A stretch of 64,000 nucleotides of DNA from the NCBI RefSeq assembly GCF_026914185.1, contig NC_070566.1:1054001-1118000 (forward strand). Reading direction: 5' to 3'. Numbering within the stretch: the first letter of the stretch is position 1; each line of letters opens with the position of its first letter. The notes under the pieces are model-generated. The model saw only the letters and a list, made by a program, of their open reading frames with translations. It had not been told where the DNA came from and ran no database searches. Source of the stretch: Puccinia triticina. Its lineage: Eukaryota; Basidiomycota; Pucciniomycetes; Pucciniales; Pucciniaceae. The position numbers were made by a program, and so were the translations under genes. Shown here in pieces: positions 44,491-56,296 of this stretch.

Positions 44491-45870
44491 GAGGAAGGTT
44501 GCAGGTTGATGGAAATGTTTGGAGATTGTGGGTTTTTGGATGTTTGAAAATTGAGTTAGGTAAGGGTGGTTTAGAGTTATGGTTGTTTGGATTCGCGGAA
44601 GTTGGTTGATGGAGGGTGTGAAATAAGGGATAGTTTGAGTTTGAATCCGAAAATCTGGGCTCTAAGGAGGGTTATGGAGCTGGGGATTTCCGGATGGAAG
44701 ACGGTGGGGAAAGCGGGAAGGATGAGGATCCGAGTGAGGCCTCTGGGGGGAAGAAAGAGGACGGGAGCTCCTGGGTAGGGTCAGGCTTGTCCTCGACTTC
44801 CCCTTCCGCCCTGTATGCGCCCCCTTTCTACCAGGTCGTATTACGTGACGCTGTAAACAGTTCTCTGTCACGTGTCTCGCCTGTAGGGCGCTCATACGGC
44901 GGGGCTGGGCGGCCACCATGGACTCCACCCACCTCCCGCTGGCGCTCCCGGTAACAAACAAGAAAGAGATAACTCAGGAGCAATCTTGGGACCCGGGTCG
45001 ACCGCTACCCCCTTCGGGGGCTCGGCCTCCGTGATGCTTCGGCCATGTTCGAGGCCCCGCGGGGTGGTCGTAAAAATCATTCCGTTTAAAAAGCACATGA
45101 CGCGTACGATACCTCCTTACCCACATCAACTGCTTTCATATTCACCCTCCTGGTAACTGGTATATATGCAAAACGTAGGGCATGGATCGGGGCGGGGCGT
45201 GATCGTCGATGTCTCAAACGTATTTATCTTGATGACCATTCCGTCGGACTTGAACCTCCAGTCACTTCTTTCCACATGATGTTTGCGACGTGCACTGTCA
45301 TGGGCCGAGGTGGGTTTCTAGACCTATCCAGCCATCGATGGATCATTGGAACCATGCCTTGTTGTGTAGACTAGACATCATTTCGGGCGCGCTATCCCGA
45401 GACGTCCTGCTCGTGAACGACCTAGCCATCGACTTGTCTGGCTGTCCGGATTCTCGCCCTTGTGGAGAGCCTCTGGTTCTCCGTAACGAAGATACGTGTA
45501 ATAGGCATGCGCTTCTCACTCTCAGCGAGTGATTCCCACATAGTAGCTCGGTCTGCCCCTGATCAAGCGTCGACTAGGTCCGGTCTCATATACCATCGCC
45601 GACCTATGTTCTCTGCTCCACTGCTCCTTTCCAAATAAATGCTATTATTATACTGCAGGTGGTGGTTTTGTTCTCATCCGGATTAAATGGAAAAGCATTA
45701 TCGCGTTTGATCCGGTTGATATCCAGTAGAATTGAAATGTGAACATGGATTTCTTGTCCCATTACACTACACTTTAAATGGTTCTTCCGAAGGAGGATCA
45801 CTTACCGAGGAACATCCCCGTTGCTTTTACAGCACTCGTCACATGCGCCAATTCTCGGAGAGGGAGCGCT
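44376..45870. other. Element 5' flank and intergenic, no gene seen
   Basis: Includes a G-run at 44397-44411 and a T29-type run at 44461-44489, then GC-rich DNA to about 45070 that may be the 5' terminal region of the DIRS-like element. 45110-45870 is ordinary intergenic DNA. Confidence 0.4.
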
Positions 45871-46248
45871 GATCAGAAATCATAGCATCATATTTGACGG
45901 CTCACAAGAGCACCGGATTTTCTAGGGAAGAGGTAATGTGGGGTGTTGATCAGAGTAAGACTGTCTGTCTTGCCCACGCTCCTTATGCTTGACTGAGGGA
46001 CGCTCTTTCTGCTTGACTGAGGACTCTTTTTGCTTGGCTGAGGAGAGATGCATGCATCAAAAGCTTCCTTTCAGTGGCGCTGAAGGGCTCAGTCTTGCTG
46101 CCTGGAGATATAGATATAAGCAGAAGAATCATCTCCCATTGGGCCTCATACCAGAAAGTCCTCAGACCGGCAAAACTACAATCACCAAGACCTCAGCACC
46201 AGCCAGACTCATCAACAAATCCTCAGGCAGAACTCAGATTAAAAAAGA

Positions 46249-46811
46249 ATGGAACCTAACACCAATCCCACTCAACAGCGTTCAGCACCACCTCCGGGCC
46301 CTAATGGCCCTCAAGGTAAGTACCAGCCTACCCCGCCAGCGCCTCCGTTGAGCGAAACCTTCCCACCTGACGGTCAACCAGGTGCAATAGTTCCCAATGG
46401 ATTGAGTTCAGACGACGCTACACCGCAGGGACCAAATATCGCATCCTCCACCCAATCTCCAGCAGATTTTGCAGCTGAAGAGCAGTTCAGATTAGGACCC
46501 ATGATCATTCTCCTTCTCGACCTGCGAGACTTTGAAATCACCAACCTCCATGACTCGAATGCGTCATATACTCGCAGGGCTATGAGCCAGATGACACCAT
46601 CATTCGCCTACCCTGTCACACTAGTCATCACTTTCATCTCCCTTGTCTCAAAGCGAGTCAGTTTCTCTTTTTAGTTCATTTTCCATGCCTCCGCCAATTT
46701 TCTCATCTTTTGGCATCTTCTTTTCAGGAATGGCTACGACATAAGCTCAATTGCTCTCTGTGCAGGACCTCTATCATCCTCCGTTTAGGATTCCGGCACT
46801 ATCTGCCCTGA
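46249..46811 (+). pseudogene. Broken RING-H2 gene, tandem partner of 48235-49189
   Basis: Begins MEPNTNPTQQRSAPPPGP, closely matching the intact copy. It then loses about 500 bp (the part matching about 48437-48936) and rejoins in another frame, so translation ends at about 46674. The lost frame still shows the RING remnant at 46557-46660, where the second Cys codon has become Tyr (C-V-I-Y for C-A-I-C). The second exon (from 46728, EWLRHKLNCSLCRTS) is still recognisable after a TTTTCAG acceptor. The upstream region, including a TATA-like GATATAGATATAAG (about 46107-46120), is duplicated too. Confidence 0.85.
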
Positions 46812-48090
46812 CTAATGCTGGTAGCATAGAACCTTAAATCACATATGCGGAACCTTTGCAGCCATAAAATCATAGCCCAGGTCTTCTGATCTCAGTTCCA
46901 CATCTCCATAATTTCATATTTGTACCTTCAAGGGGTTTTGGGGAAAATCCCGCGATGTGCGGAGTGACAACTATTGATGATGCGGACATGAGCACTCATT
47001 GCATCGTTAAACTTCTTCTCAGTTATTGTCTCCCAATTTTTCAATTTACATTTCTCTTCCGTACCTCAGTAGCCTTTCTCCGGGCCCATGAGAGACAGCT
47101 GCGAAGGCGCTAGAATTTGCTACCAAACTTTCAAATGTCATCCACCCATACAGACAGGGGGAAGGAGGAGAATTTTCAGCCCGGTCCTCCTTTATTCATG
47201 AAAGAACGCTGTGAGTCTTTTTGGGGAGTTTTGGCTTAGAACCCATACTCATGTTACAAACTAGAGTAATGCTACTCCACTCACTGCAGAAGTCAACTGC
47301 TCGGACAGTCTTGTCCAAGCAGCTGTCGGACAAAGTCTGTCCAACAACTGCTTGGACAAAACTGTCCCAGAAGTTAGTTTACAGCGTGACTTCACTTTGT
47401 CCTTCACTTAGATAAATCCGCCAAAAGAAGTAACATCCTTTCCACCTGTGCCCGGCCTCATAGAGGTAGCCTGATATTCACTAAAAATAGCTACCACGCG
47501 AGGCCTAGGGCTGCTGCAGCAACCAAATTGTCCTGACAGTAATTAGAACAGCCTCGCCCGACCCAAGTATGAGATTATAAGTGCCCAGGGCCGCGAACAA
47601 AGAGGTACATGGCTGGTGCGGAGCTCAGAAGCGTGTAATCGCAAGGTGAAAGTGCGGCGACAGGGACTGGCGCCTTGGCGAATAGAATAGCTGAGATTAT
47701 TCCATTATACCACGCCCTTGATCCATCCGAGTGAGTTTTAATTGCGGAGGAAGATCCACGAGGTATCCACACCACCCATCCAGCCTTGTATGCGCCAAGT
47801 CATGGCGAGAAGAGTTGGCCAATCAAGCCCTGATCAGCAACAAAGGAATCAGACTTTTCGGTTCACAATAGCACCGGGTTTCTCCAGAGAAAGAGGAAAT
47901 GCAAGCTTTTGATGAGAGCAAGACTTTCTTTCGCGGAAACGCTCTTTGTGCTTGGCTGAGGTGACCCTGAAATGTACGCATCAAAAGCAGACGCACATTG
48001 AATGCCACTGTCACTATTGGTACACCACATCTCGAAAATGTACACATGCCCGTCCAGCAGCCCTCAGAGGCTCAGCTTTGCGGCGTTCTG
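46812..48090. other. Intergenic between RING-H2 copies
   Basis: No gene. 47285-47370 has repeated TTGTCCRAGCAGYTGTCGGAC words in both orientations, similar to words near 8580-8620 and 60085-60120. From about 47800 the DNA is homologous to 45840-46250, the promoter side of the duplicated unit. Confidence 0.5.
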
Positions 48091-48101
48091 AAAGATATAA
48101 A
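48091..48101 (+). promoter_or_regulatory. TATA-like box of the RING-H2 gene
   Basis: GATATAAAATAAG lies just upstream of the ATG candidates at 48130 and 48235 and is conserved in position in the broken copy. Confidence 0.5.
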
Positions 48102-48234
48102 ATAAGCCAAGTCACCTTCCCATGAGCTTATGCCAGCAACTCCCCAGGCCGGGAGTAATACCATCACCAGCACCTCCAGTCACGATCATCAACGTTACGA
48201 ACCATCCGAAAGAATTCAGATTGAAAAAAAAAAC

Positions 48235-49189
48235 ATGGACCCCAACACCAATTCCACTCAACAGCGTTCAGCGGAAGACATCCCACCTCCGGGCCCCGGT
48301 GGCCCTCCAGGAAATAACCAGCCTCCCCCGCCGCCGCCCCCGCTGAACGAAACTTTCCCCCCTGGTGAAGACAGATTAGGACCCATGGTCATTCTGCTCG
48401 TAGACCCGGGAAGCTTTCAAATCCTCAACCTTGCCCAAGTGCCCGTAGAGCTGCGGGGAGATGCCCTTGATATCATGAGATTGCTCCGCGCCATGGACCA
48501 GTACGAAGTACCACCGGCCCCCCGGGCCAGAATACCTAACTTGAGTGACCTGACCTTAATAGAACCCATGATACAGACCCTCGAGCCCGATGATCAAGTG
48601 ACCGTCCGCACATTTTTCTCCGACGCGCACGCTGCAATCACCGCCAGGCTGATTCTCCCCCGTTCAACTTGGAAGTACAACGCTGGCGAGGAAATGGGGG
48701 TTGCATTCGGAGACATAGCCCCGTTGCACCGGGTGTTCGCGGCCCTAACTTCCGAGTACGTGGAAGAATTGAATAGCTTCTTAGTCGCCCTAGCCCACAC
48801 GGTGAGCATCAATAATGTCGATAGCCACATAGAGCCGCACGAGCGCGGCAGATTGCTTGTCCAGGCCTACTTGGATGTGCATACAGTAATTCATAGATTC
48901 GACATCGTCTCCAACGACCCGTATCAGGAGCACGTTCTTGAATGCGCCATTTGCCTGCAGGGCTATGAGCCACATGACTTCATCACTCGCCTACCTTGCC
49001 ACATCAGTCATCACTTCCACCTCCCTTGTCTTGATGTGAGTCAGTTTCTCTTTTTTTTCATCCCTCCGCCGCCAAGTTTCTCATTCTTTCACCTCTTCTT
49101 TTCAGGAATGGCTACGAGGTACTTTAAACTGCCCCTTGTGTAGGACCCGTATCATCCTTCGCCTAGGATTCCGTATCGACTATTCTTGA
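48235..49189 (+). CDS. RING-H2 finger protein (probable E3 ubiquitin ligase)
   Basis: Probably moves ubiquitin from an E2 to substrates through its RING-H2. Exons: 48235-49035 and 49106-49189, joined at GAT|GTGAGT to TTTTCAG|GAA; 294 residues. An in-frame ATG at 48130 would add 35, but it is only about 30 bp from the TATA-like box and is absent from the duplicate, so I prefer 48235. The N-terminus is Pro-rich (PPPGPGGPPG, PPPPPPPL). The middle 200 residues match no family I know. The RING is at the end: CAIC, then C-H-I-S-H-H-F-H-L-P-C, then EWLRGTLNCPLCR, giving the C3H2C3 ligand order across the intron. No membrane segment. Confidence 0.88.
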
Positions 49190-50215
49190 GCTGCGCATCT
49201 CAAAGCACAAATAATTAATTTTATTCTTGTAAAAGACTTCTTCTAGAACATAATATTCAGTCTCAAGAATGATTATGTCCTATGCAACCAAGAAATTTCA
49301 GTCTAGATCCTTTGAAGTTTGATCTACATGTCCCCATTTATAATGGATAGAGAATTCCGTATTTGTATCTCCCAGAGCTCTAAGGAAAACTCTTGTGGTG
49401 TGCTGACCCCTGGGTAACAATTAAATATCCATAATGCTGATATAGGCGCTTGGCCTAGCATCATTGCACTTTGCCTGGGTCTCTCTCAGACTCTGCCTGT
49501 TGTCCAAGTTACTCTCCGGCTAGACTTGAGAAGAGATGGAGGTAGAAGCCGCCAACACGTACCTATTGCAAAAAAAGACGTGTTGGTTGTCCAGTTTGAC
49601 CATCCCCCTCTACCAAAACTCCATTTGTTGAGTTTTGCGTGCAGACGTGGTGTTCGCGGTCCGCCACTGGATTTTGCACATCACGCTCCCTGGGCGTAAA
49701 TGGATTGCGTTCCTTCTGCTCAGGATTGAGGAGCGTATGTAAATGAAGATGAGGACCAGTATAAAAACTTGCCTATATCAATATAATTTCATCTGGATTG
49801 CGGTAGTGAAAACTGTGAAGTTTTCATTCAAGATAATCCACGTCCTCATTGCAAATTCTTTCAATCAACAAGTTTCAGGCGGAATTCAGTAGGACTGTTG
49901 GCTAGAGGATGTTTAAACAGCCTTATTTTGATTTCCACATGCTCTCTCCTAGGCTCGGGTGTTTTACCAGAAAAGCTTGGACATTAAGATAAATTTCGGT
50001 GTGCTAAAAAGCTTCAAAGCTCCGAGTTCGCTTGCTTGGCAGCAAACAGGACGGATAATGAATAGTGCTGCGCACCGACGGATGCATATATCACAAGCGA
50101 CTTGCAGCTCGCTTCCATCACTTTTTCCAAACCCAAAACCCAATCGTTAGCCCGAACTTGACGAAACAGCGCAGGCACATAACCAGAATTTCGTGAGCGA
50201 ATCTAGACAATAATC
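49190..50215. other. Intergenic, no gene seen
   Basis: AT-rich intergenic DNA between the RING-H2 gene and TMA16. No repeat ends or RNA gene recognised. Confidence 0.5.
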
Positions 50216-51343
50216 ATGCCAAACAATCGGTCCGTTCTTTTTTTCCCTCCTCCCTTCCGACTCAATGTTGGAGGGAACTGAATTTCTGCCTCTTGATATT
50301 CCCTTGTGACTCTCCATGATCCGAAAACAATTTCCCAACTGAAAACCGCAGAGTGAAAACGACTAAGGCCTTACAGAGCAAAAAAGGCAAAGCAGTTCTC
50401 TCGAAATTGCATCCACATTCCAGACGAGCCAAGCAAATCACAAGAGTCAGTTTGAATGATATTCTCCACAGCTTATTTCCCTGATTTCCATCTTGTTTCA
50501 CAAAGTTAAACCTGACATTCATCTGCTCTTTGTCGACTAAAAAACCTTATGTTTGTAGATCGCGTTAAGAGATGACAAACTAGCGCTCAACAAGAAAGAA
50601 AAGAAGAGACTAGGGAACGCGTTTAGTAGGGACATGTGCCCACCTCTTTCAATCGAAAGACGAAGCTGACTAAATTCTTATGGCCGTTCATATCAAAAAA
50701 AAGCGAGCAGATTGATCTGGTTCATCGAAGCACACAAACAAGAAGCCAGAAACCAGGATCCGAGCGGACAGTGCAATCAACCATCCTTACCAGACCTATC
50801 TGCCCTCCACGCCCTCATCAATGCCTTCATCGCTCGCAATTCTGTTCTGATTAATGAAGAGAATTCGAAACGATCCAAACATTTTTCTAATCGCCCTAAA
50901 TCAACCAGCTTGGAAAAGCTCGAATCATTGGTTCGGGCTGAGATGCTCGAATATACTTCAAATGGCTTCGGTTTGTCTTGCTCTCTTGACCTCTTTTTTC
51001 TGTTCTCGAAGGGTATGAGGATTTACAGCGCAAACAGGAATCGAAACCTGACGTGACTTGCAATGTCTGTTGTTGACCAACCAATGGACAAACAGTGATA
51101 CCGGATCTACGGACAGCGGAGAACCTGAAGCTGCTCGAGCAATGGAAGGACGAGCACCGATGTGACCGGTCGTTCCTCGCCCGAGTGAAGCTGATCCGAC
51201 TGTTCAAGGATGATCCGACGAGGGTGGTCGAGGAGCAACGAGGAGCCACCGACACCTTCCGCCTCGACGCTGGCCTGCCATCAGTCGATGATGACGACGA
51301 TAGCGACGATGAAGATGTACAGCTAATCGAGGTCGAGGAATGA
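50216..51343 (+). CDS. TMA16: TMA16-like ribosome biogenesis factor
   Basis: Tma16 proteins associate with pre-60S particles. Exons: 50216-50229, 50352-50445, 50559-50635, 50711-50970, 51096-51343; 230 residues; phases close throughout. Family features: Lys-rich start with LHPHSRRAKQITR, KLALNKKEKKR, the LIWFIEAHK segment, a helical middle ending LEYTSNGF, and VIPDLRTAENLKLLEQWKDE. The tail is acidic (DDDDDSDDEDVQLIEVEE). The first exon is only 14 nt (ATG plus four codons in part) with a GTCCGT donor. It is the least certain part, but no other ATG gives the conserved N-terminus. Confidence 0.82.
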
Positions 51344-51529
51344 GATCAATTATTGGCATACTTCATATTCGCTCTGATCCCCTCCACCAATTGACTCCAA
51401 CCCCTTCCTTGTATTTTTTTTACAATTGATCATTACATTTTATAAGATGGATCGAGGTATTTACCAATGCTTCATCAATTGCCATGAATTAGAGCTGACT
51501 AGTGAGATGAACAAAAGGAATGGGCCAAT

Positions 51530-53167
51530 TTAACAAATGGGAGCGATCACTAGTACGCAAGTTGATGGTTTCGAGAAAGAAAAAAAAAAGACTGACGGCT
51601 GATCCTCGTCGCCAAGCCGCTGATAGATGAGCAGTGTAGGATTGGAATCCAAAGCCTCACGGACCGGACAGCGATCGACGTCCTGATCGGAGAGTCTCCA
51701 CCAGGAGCCTTGCGGGGAGCGACGGAAGGTGAGGTAGTGGCCGGAGAGATGGGTTCCCTGGTGGACGATGAGGGCGAGGAGACGGTAGGGATACGAGACG
51801 GCGGGGGTGCGGTCGCTCGGCGCTCCCGGCGGCCGGGATATCGGCGCCTCCGCTCGGGCACTCAACCGTTCTGTGGTCGTGAATCGGTCGAGAATGAGTA
51901 GCTCGGGGAACACTAGGCGACAGTAGTTCTTCGTCAGGTGTCCTTCACCCATCACCGTCGATCGCGAAACGTGCACAGTCAGGACCCTGGGTGGCTATCG
52001 GTGAAAAATAAAAGAAGACCCGCAAAAGAAGGGAACGTTATAAGTCTCGTCTCGCTGTCTTCAATCGGGTGATCTGAAAGACGAGAAGAAGTGAATGAGG
52101 AGGTTTTTGAATATTACCCTAGCGAACATGGTTTGTTTGGTCGACATGGGGCTCCAAATCGGACTGAGAGAGTGTTCGAGGAGCGGATGGAGCTCTTGTT
52201 CAGGATGGACTTTGATGGCTTCTGAGAGCGATTGGAGATCGTTCTTGAGCTCGGCCCGTTTCCGCTTGGATCGACAGGCCTCTAGCTCCGTCTTCATCTC
52301 TCGTTCGCGGTTCAATAGCGTACATTTCCGACACATGTAGTCGTCTAGTAGCTCCAATACCGTGTATTCTTTCAAGCAATCCTCCAATGTACATGTTGCC
52401 TGTCTCACACACGAAAACATCCTGGGTAAGTTGTTTCGCTCTTCTGGTAGACATGTATTAAGAGGGGTTTTTTTGGGGGGGGAGGCGGGATGAAGAAGAT
52501 CTGGGCTCACACAGACTGGTAGAGTGATTGAGAGATGGTCCGTGGGCGAATGGCGAATGCCAGCGGAGAAGCCACACGCAGCACAAGCGATCCGATTAGC
52601 CATCAGTCCGCGGAAGGGGTTGCGGAGGATTTTACGGTCGGGTTTGGGAGGCGAAGGAGGAGAGGGGTGGGTATCGAGGAGGCCGGCGAGGCCGATGGAG
52701 GAGGAGGAGGAGCGGTGGCGGGCCGAGCGACTGACTTCGTCCTCCACGGCCTCGAGAATCATCACCAAGAGTTCGTGTGCATCCTGTTGGTTGGAGTTGA
52801 AGAGGCGGGCCGAGCTGGCGTTGTTGGCTCGCAAACACTCGATGAACTTGGTCGGCCTGAGCACGGTCCTGCGGTCCCGAGGCGTATTGAGCTCGGCGAT
52901 GATCTCGAGCAGCCCGTCGACGATCCCGGCGGGCTCGCCAGCAGCGTGCTCGGCGGTCGCCCGGAGCTGCTGGAGATAGTCCTCCAGATCGCTGGTCGAT
53001 GCGAGCGCTTGGATGACCGAGTTCAGGAAGCACAGGTTCGAGCTCGCGTTGTTCGCTAGGCCGGCGTAGACCGACGTGCTGGTCTCTTCGGGCCTCTTGC
53101 TGTCTCCGTCGGGTGCTGTGGGCATGTTGGCGCTGGTTCGTGCAAGTCGGGCGACTCCCCTGCACAT
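51530..53167 (-). CDS. Ubiquitin-specific protease (USP/UBP, C19)
   Basis: Cleaves ubiquitin from proteins. Exons (minus): 53167-52511, 52399-52118, 51994-51530; 467 residues, all phase 0. Catalytic Cys46 in GLANNASSNLCFLNSVIQAL, His399 in GTHLSGHYLTF, Asp416 in WWRLSDQDV. Two CxxC pairs (IACAACGF and YMCRKCTLL) form the zinc ribbon usual in this fold. QQDAHELLVMILEAVEDE is the usual QDAHEF box. TATA-like TATAAATA words on the minus strand at about 53190-53205 lie just upstream. An internal start at 53125 (MPTAPD) is possible and would give 453 residues. The small size resembles Ubp1/USP30-like members. It converges tail to tail with TMA16. Confidence 0.9.
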
Positions 53168-53382
53168 CCAGTTCTTGTCAGAAATATTTATATGTATTTA
53201 TATGCAATTTGCTAGAAACACAACAACAACGACGTCCTTGAAGAAATACAAGAAACACATATTTTTATCATGGACAATTAGGTACAAGCAAGTACAATTT
53301 GTGCAGGCAAATAAATAAATCAATGGACTTTCGGCACAGAAGCCAGCCAAAAAAAAACAAGGGACCACAACCCGGGAATGGC

Positions 53383-55204
53383 CTACCAATCCAGGACCAG
53401 TACTGTGGATCCAATAGCCACAGACAGCAGCCATCCCAGCGACCTGTCCAGACGTGCTGGAAAGAAAGAAAAAAAGGAAACATTACTCTTCTGGGAGGCA
53501 ACCACTACAAAACAGCCAACTCACTTGAGGATCCCTTGGCTCCTTTCCCTGCTGCATTTGGGGCCACGGTCGCGTTATCAGCCCAGATAAATCTAGACTG
53601 GACGGCTACCTCGACGCACGCCCAAAAAAAAAAGCATGGCGTCAAGAATGATAAGATCGGGATGGATGGGTTTGGTTTTGTCCATATTTACATACCTTGG
53701 AAGTCGTCGAGGAAAGCCGAGCGGACTTGGGCGTCGGTCGCGATCCGATAGTCTCTCATGTCGCCGCCGTCCTCCGGCTTCTCGTGCTCGAACAGCATGA
53801 ACATCTTGATCCGGGGGAAGGCGTTCATGAACGTGCTCGACGTCAGGCTGTCGCGCCACCAAGCTTGCTGGAGACTCTGCTGGCTCACGGCCGGGCTCGT
53901 CGCTGTTGTCGAATTGGTATGAAATGCGGCTGTGTGTGCACGCCAGGATGTCAAAGGGGCGTCAGGCCAAGCACATCTATCTATAGTTTATGTATGTTCC
54001 TTACCTCCCATCTCCGAAAACATGCAGGGCTTGTTCTGGCAGTAGGTGTCGTAAAAACTCGTGAATGTCTGGGGCCCGCCGGCTCCGATCGCGCCCGCAG
54101 GAGTTTTGCCGGTCATTGCGCCAGCCGTGTATCCGGATGGCACGAGTTGGTTGACACGATAGGGATACTCGTTCCCTTTCCAATACCTGCATACAGCACA
54201 ACCACCATTTAGATGTTATTTACAAATGAAGTTTTGAGAGAAAGGTCGTGGTCACCATGAGATCCCGTTCCAATCTACATATGCATCCCCAGGATAGTAC
54301 GGCAGATAGGCATCATCATTCGAGTCCAGTTGACCATTCTTGTTGGTGTCCAGGAGATCCTGGTCCGCTTTTGAGGAGACATCCGAGAGTTGGATTCCGT
54401 ATGGATAGCCCTAATTGAGAGGGTGTGTGTGTGTGTGTAAGATAGCAGATGATGAATATATGAGAAGTTGTGTGCTGACCATTGCGCCGTTGGGAGCCCA
54501 GACGATGATTGTGTGGGGCGCGGTGGCCTTGATGATGTCGAACATGCGCCTCCAGAGGGCGAGGAAGCCGGCGGGCTGGAGGCCGTAGGGCATCCATCTG
54601 CCCTGCATCTCCGGGGCGAAGCGGAGGAAGACCTGTCTGGGGGGCGCGGCGGCCTGGTAGGCTGCGAGCTGGCGGGCCAGCAGCCGCAGGTCCAGCTCGC
54701 TGACGCGCCCGATCGCTTGCGGGTAGACGGTCAGATAGATCGCCGCCGCCGTGTCCGTCCGGCCCACCAGCCCGGCGTCCATCGGCCCGCCCGCCCCGGT
54801 GGTCGAGTTGTACGGCGTCAGCGGGATCGTCTGTGCCAGCTGGAAGGCATACGTGTTCTGCCCTCTGTGGGAAGTTCCGCAGGCCTCAGCTCCTCTTCTT
54901 CCTCTGATTATGTGTGGGCCAGGCCCGGGACTCACATGCGCCGATTGAAGGCCGAGGGCGAGTCATAATACGGCGCCGAGCCGTCCGTCCAGGCGGCCAA
55001 GTAAGCCTTGCCATCCCTGCAAACCAAATATCAAGTGGGGGAGCTTAGTGGTTGTTGTCTTTGCTTTTCTGTCGACACTCACGGCGGTTCTCCGAGAGCC
55101 AGGCCATTGGCCAAGCGCGAGACGATCGCTCCGAGAAGGACGGCCGAGTTAAAGAGAGTCATCCGCCTGATTGGCGGCACCCCGCGCATCCGGGTCTCTG
55201 CCAT
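53383..55204 (-). CDS. Secreted GH26-like glycoside hydrolase with GPI-like tail
   Basis: Likely beta-mannan/glucan hydrolase at the cell surface. Exons (minus): 55204-55083, 55016-54936, 54864-54480, 54410-54256, 54186-54005, 53902-53696, 53605-53525, 53456-53383; 428 residues; all phases close. The start is followed by a hydrophobic signal at about 15-36 (TLFNSAVLLGAIVSRLANG). Acid/base Glu153 lies in RFAPEMQGRW, matching the HEMNGxW box of GH26 with an altered first residue. ATAPHTIIVWAPN follows. The nucleophile is probably Glu306 in MFSEMG. The C-terminus NAAGKGAKGSS then LGWLLSVAIGSTVLVLDW fits a GPI attachment signal. Substrate not determinable from sequence. Divergent from the TMEM184 gene. 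Confidence 0.78.
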
Positions 55205-56296
55205 CCTTCGGAGCCGTGCGGGTGGTCGGGTTTTGCTTGGGGGTTGGCGGGGCCAATAGAGAAGATGGTTGAGAGCAGCGCAACTGCAAGCGGCGTGGAT
55301 CTCATTGCTGTTAATAGCTGGCGTGGATGTGAAATGGGGTTTGGGCCCAGTTGGGAAGGACCGCCAGCCCAGGCCGCTTCCGGCTGAAAAGAGGCGACCA
55401 GTCTGGCTGGCTCGTCAGGCCAGCCGCAGAGTTGCTGTGTGGGCGTCCCGCTTTCTCAATGAGGGATGTTTGTCGGTGTGTTTGCGCGAGGATTCTCTCT
55501 CCGAGGGAGTGTTTGGGGGTGCCCTGGTCAGGCCAGGAGCTTGCTGGGAGACACAAGCAGTTGGTGCCTCACGCTTTCGGAGTTTCAGAACACTGACTGG
55601 GGTCAGCCGGCGCAATCGGACCTGCCGGCACCAGAGCAGGAGGAGCCATGAAGAGTGGATCCCCCAAAGAGTGATCTGGATGTTTCCTGTTGGCGGCGGG
55701 CGGAGAACATCATGTGAACACACGAATATGTTGTTTACCTAAATAATTATCTCTGGGGTGGCCCGGGTTTAATTCGAAAGAGATCTCTGGACCGCACTGT
55801 GCAGTTACATCCCAAACACCGTGAACGCCCATGGATCATTTCCACCAGGACCTGCGTTGGCATCTTGTAGGGACGAACGGCGCCGGCGGCCTCGTCAGGC
55901 CCGGCCCCGGCTTGGGCCTCGCACCCTGGCGGGACTGGTGCATCCGGGGCCCACGACCACTGCCTCCTCTCCCGCCGTCAGTCAGCACACCGCCCCTTGG
56001 AGTCTGCAGGTGCTCGAGCCGATCCATGCAGGAGAGCTGCTGCAGACCAGATCCCCACTGACAACCACCCCACCCCGCCCCGACTCTCAGCCGGAGCCAG
56101 CTTGGGAAGCGCGGCCCGCACTCGGAGCCAGACAAAACTCAACCCAGCTGGCCGCCGATCGAACCAGCCCAACCAGCCATCCCAGAACCACAACACACAC
56201 TCACCTCCCCCCCGCTGTCGATGAACCAAGACCATCCAGGATACCACCACCACCACCACTCCATCTGTCTCTAGCACTCTCCTACTCAAGCCCAAC
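55205..56296. other. Divergent promoter region, no gene seen
   Basis: GC-rich stretch between the GH26-like gene and the TMEM184 gene. Long open frames on both strands here are composition effects. Confidence 0.5.

Noticed and set aside
45290..45532. 80-codon plus-strand frame
   Set aside because: Short, no family features, no splice partners.
52524..53059. Plus-strand frames of 151-174 codons
   Set aside because: Antisense to the ubiquitin protease exon.
53697..54212. 171-codon plus-strand frame
   Set aside because: Antisense to GH26-like exons 5 and 6.
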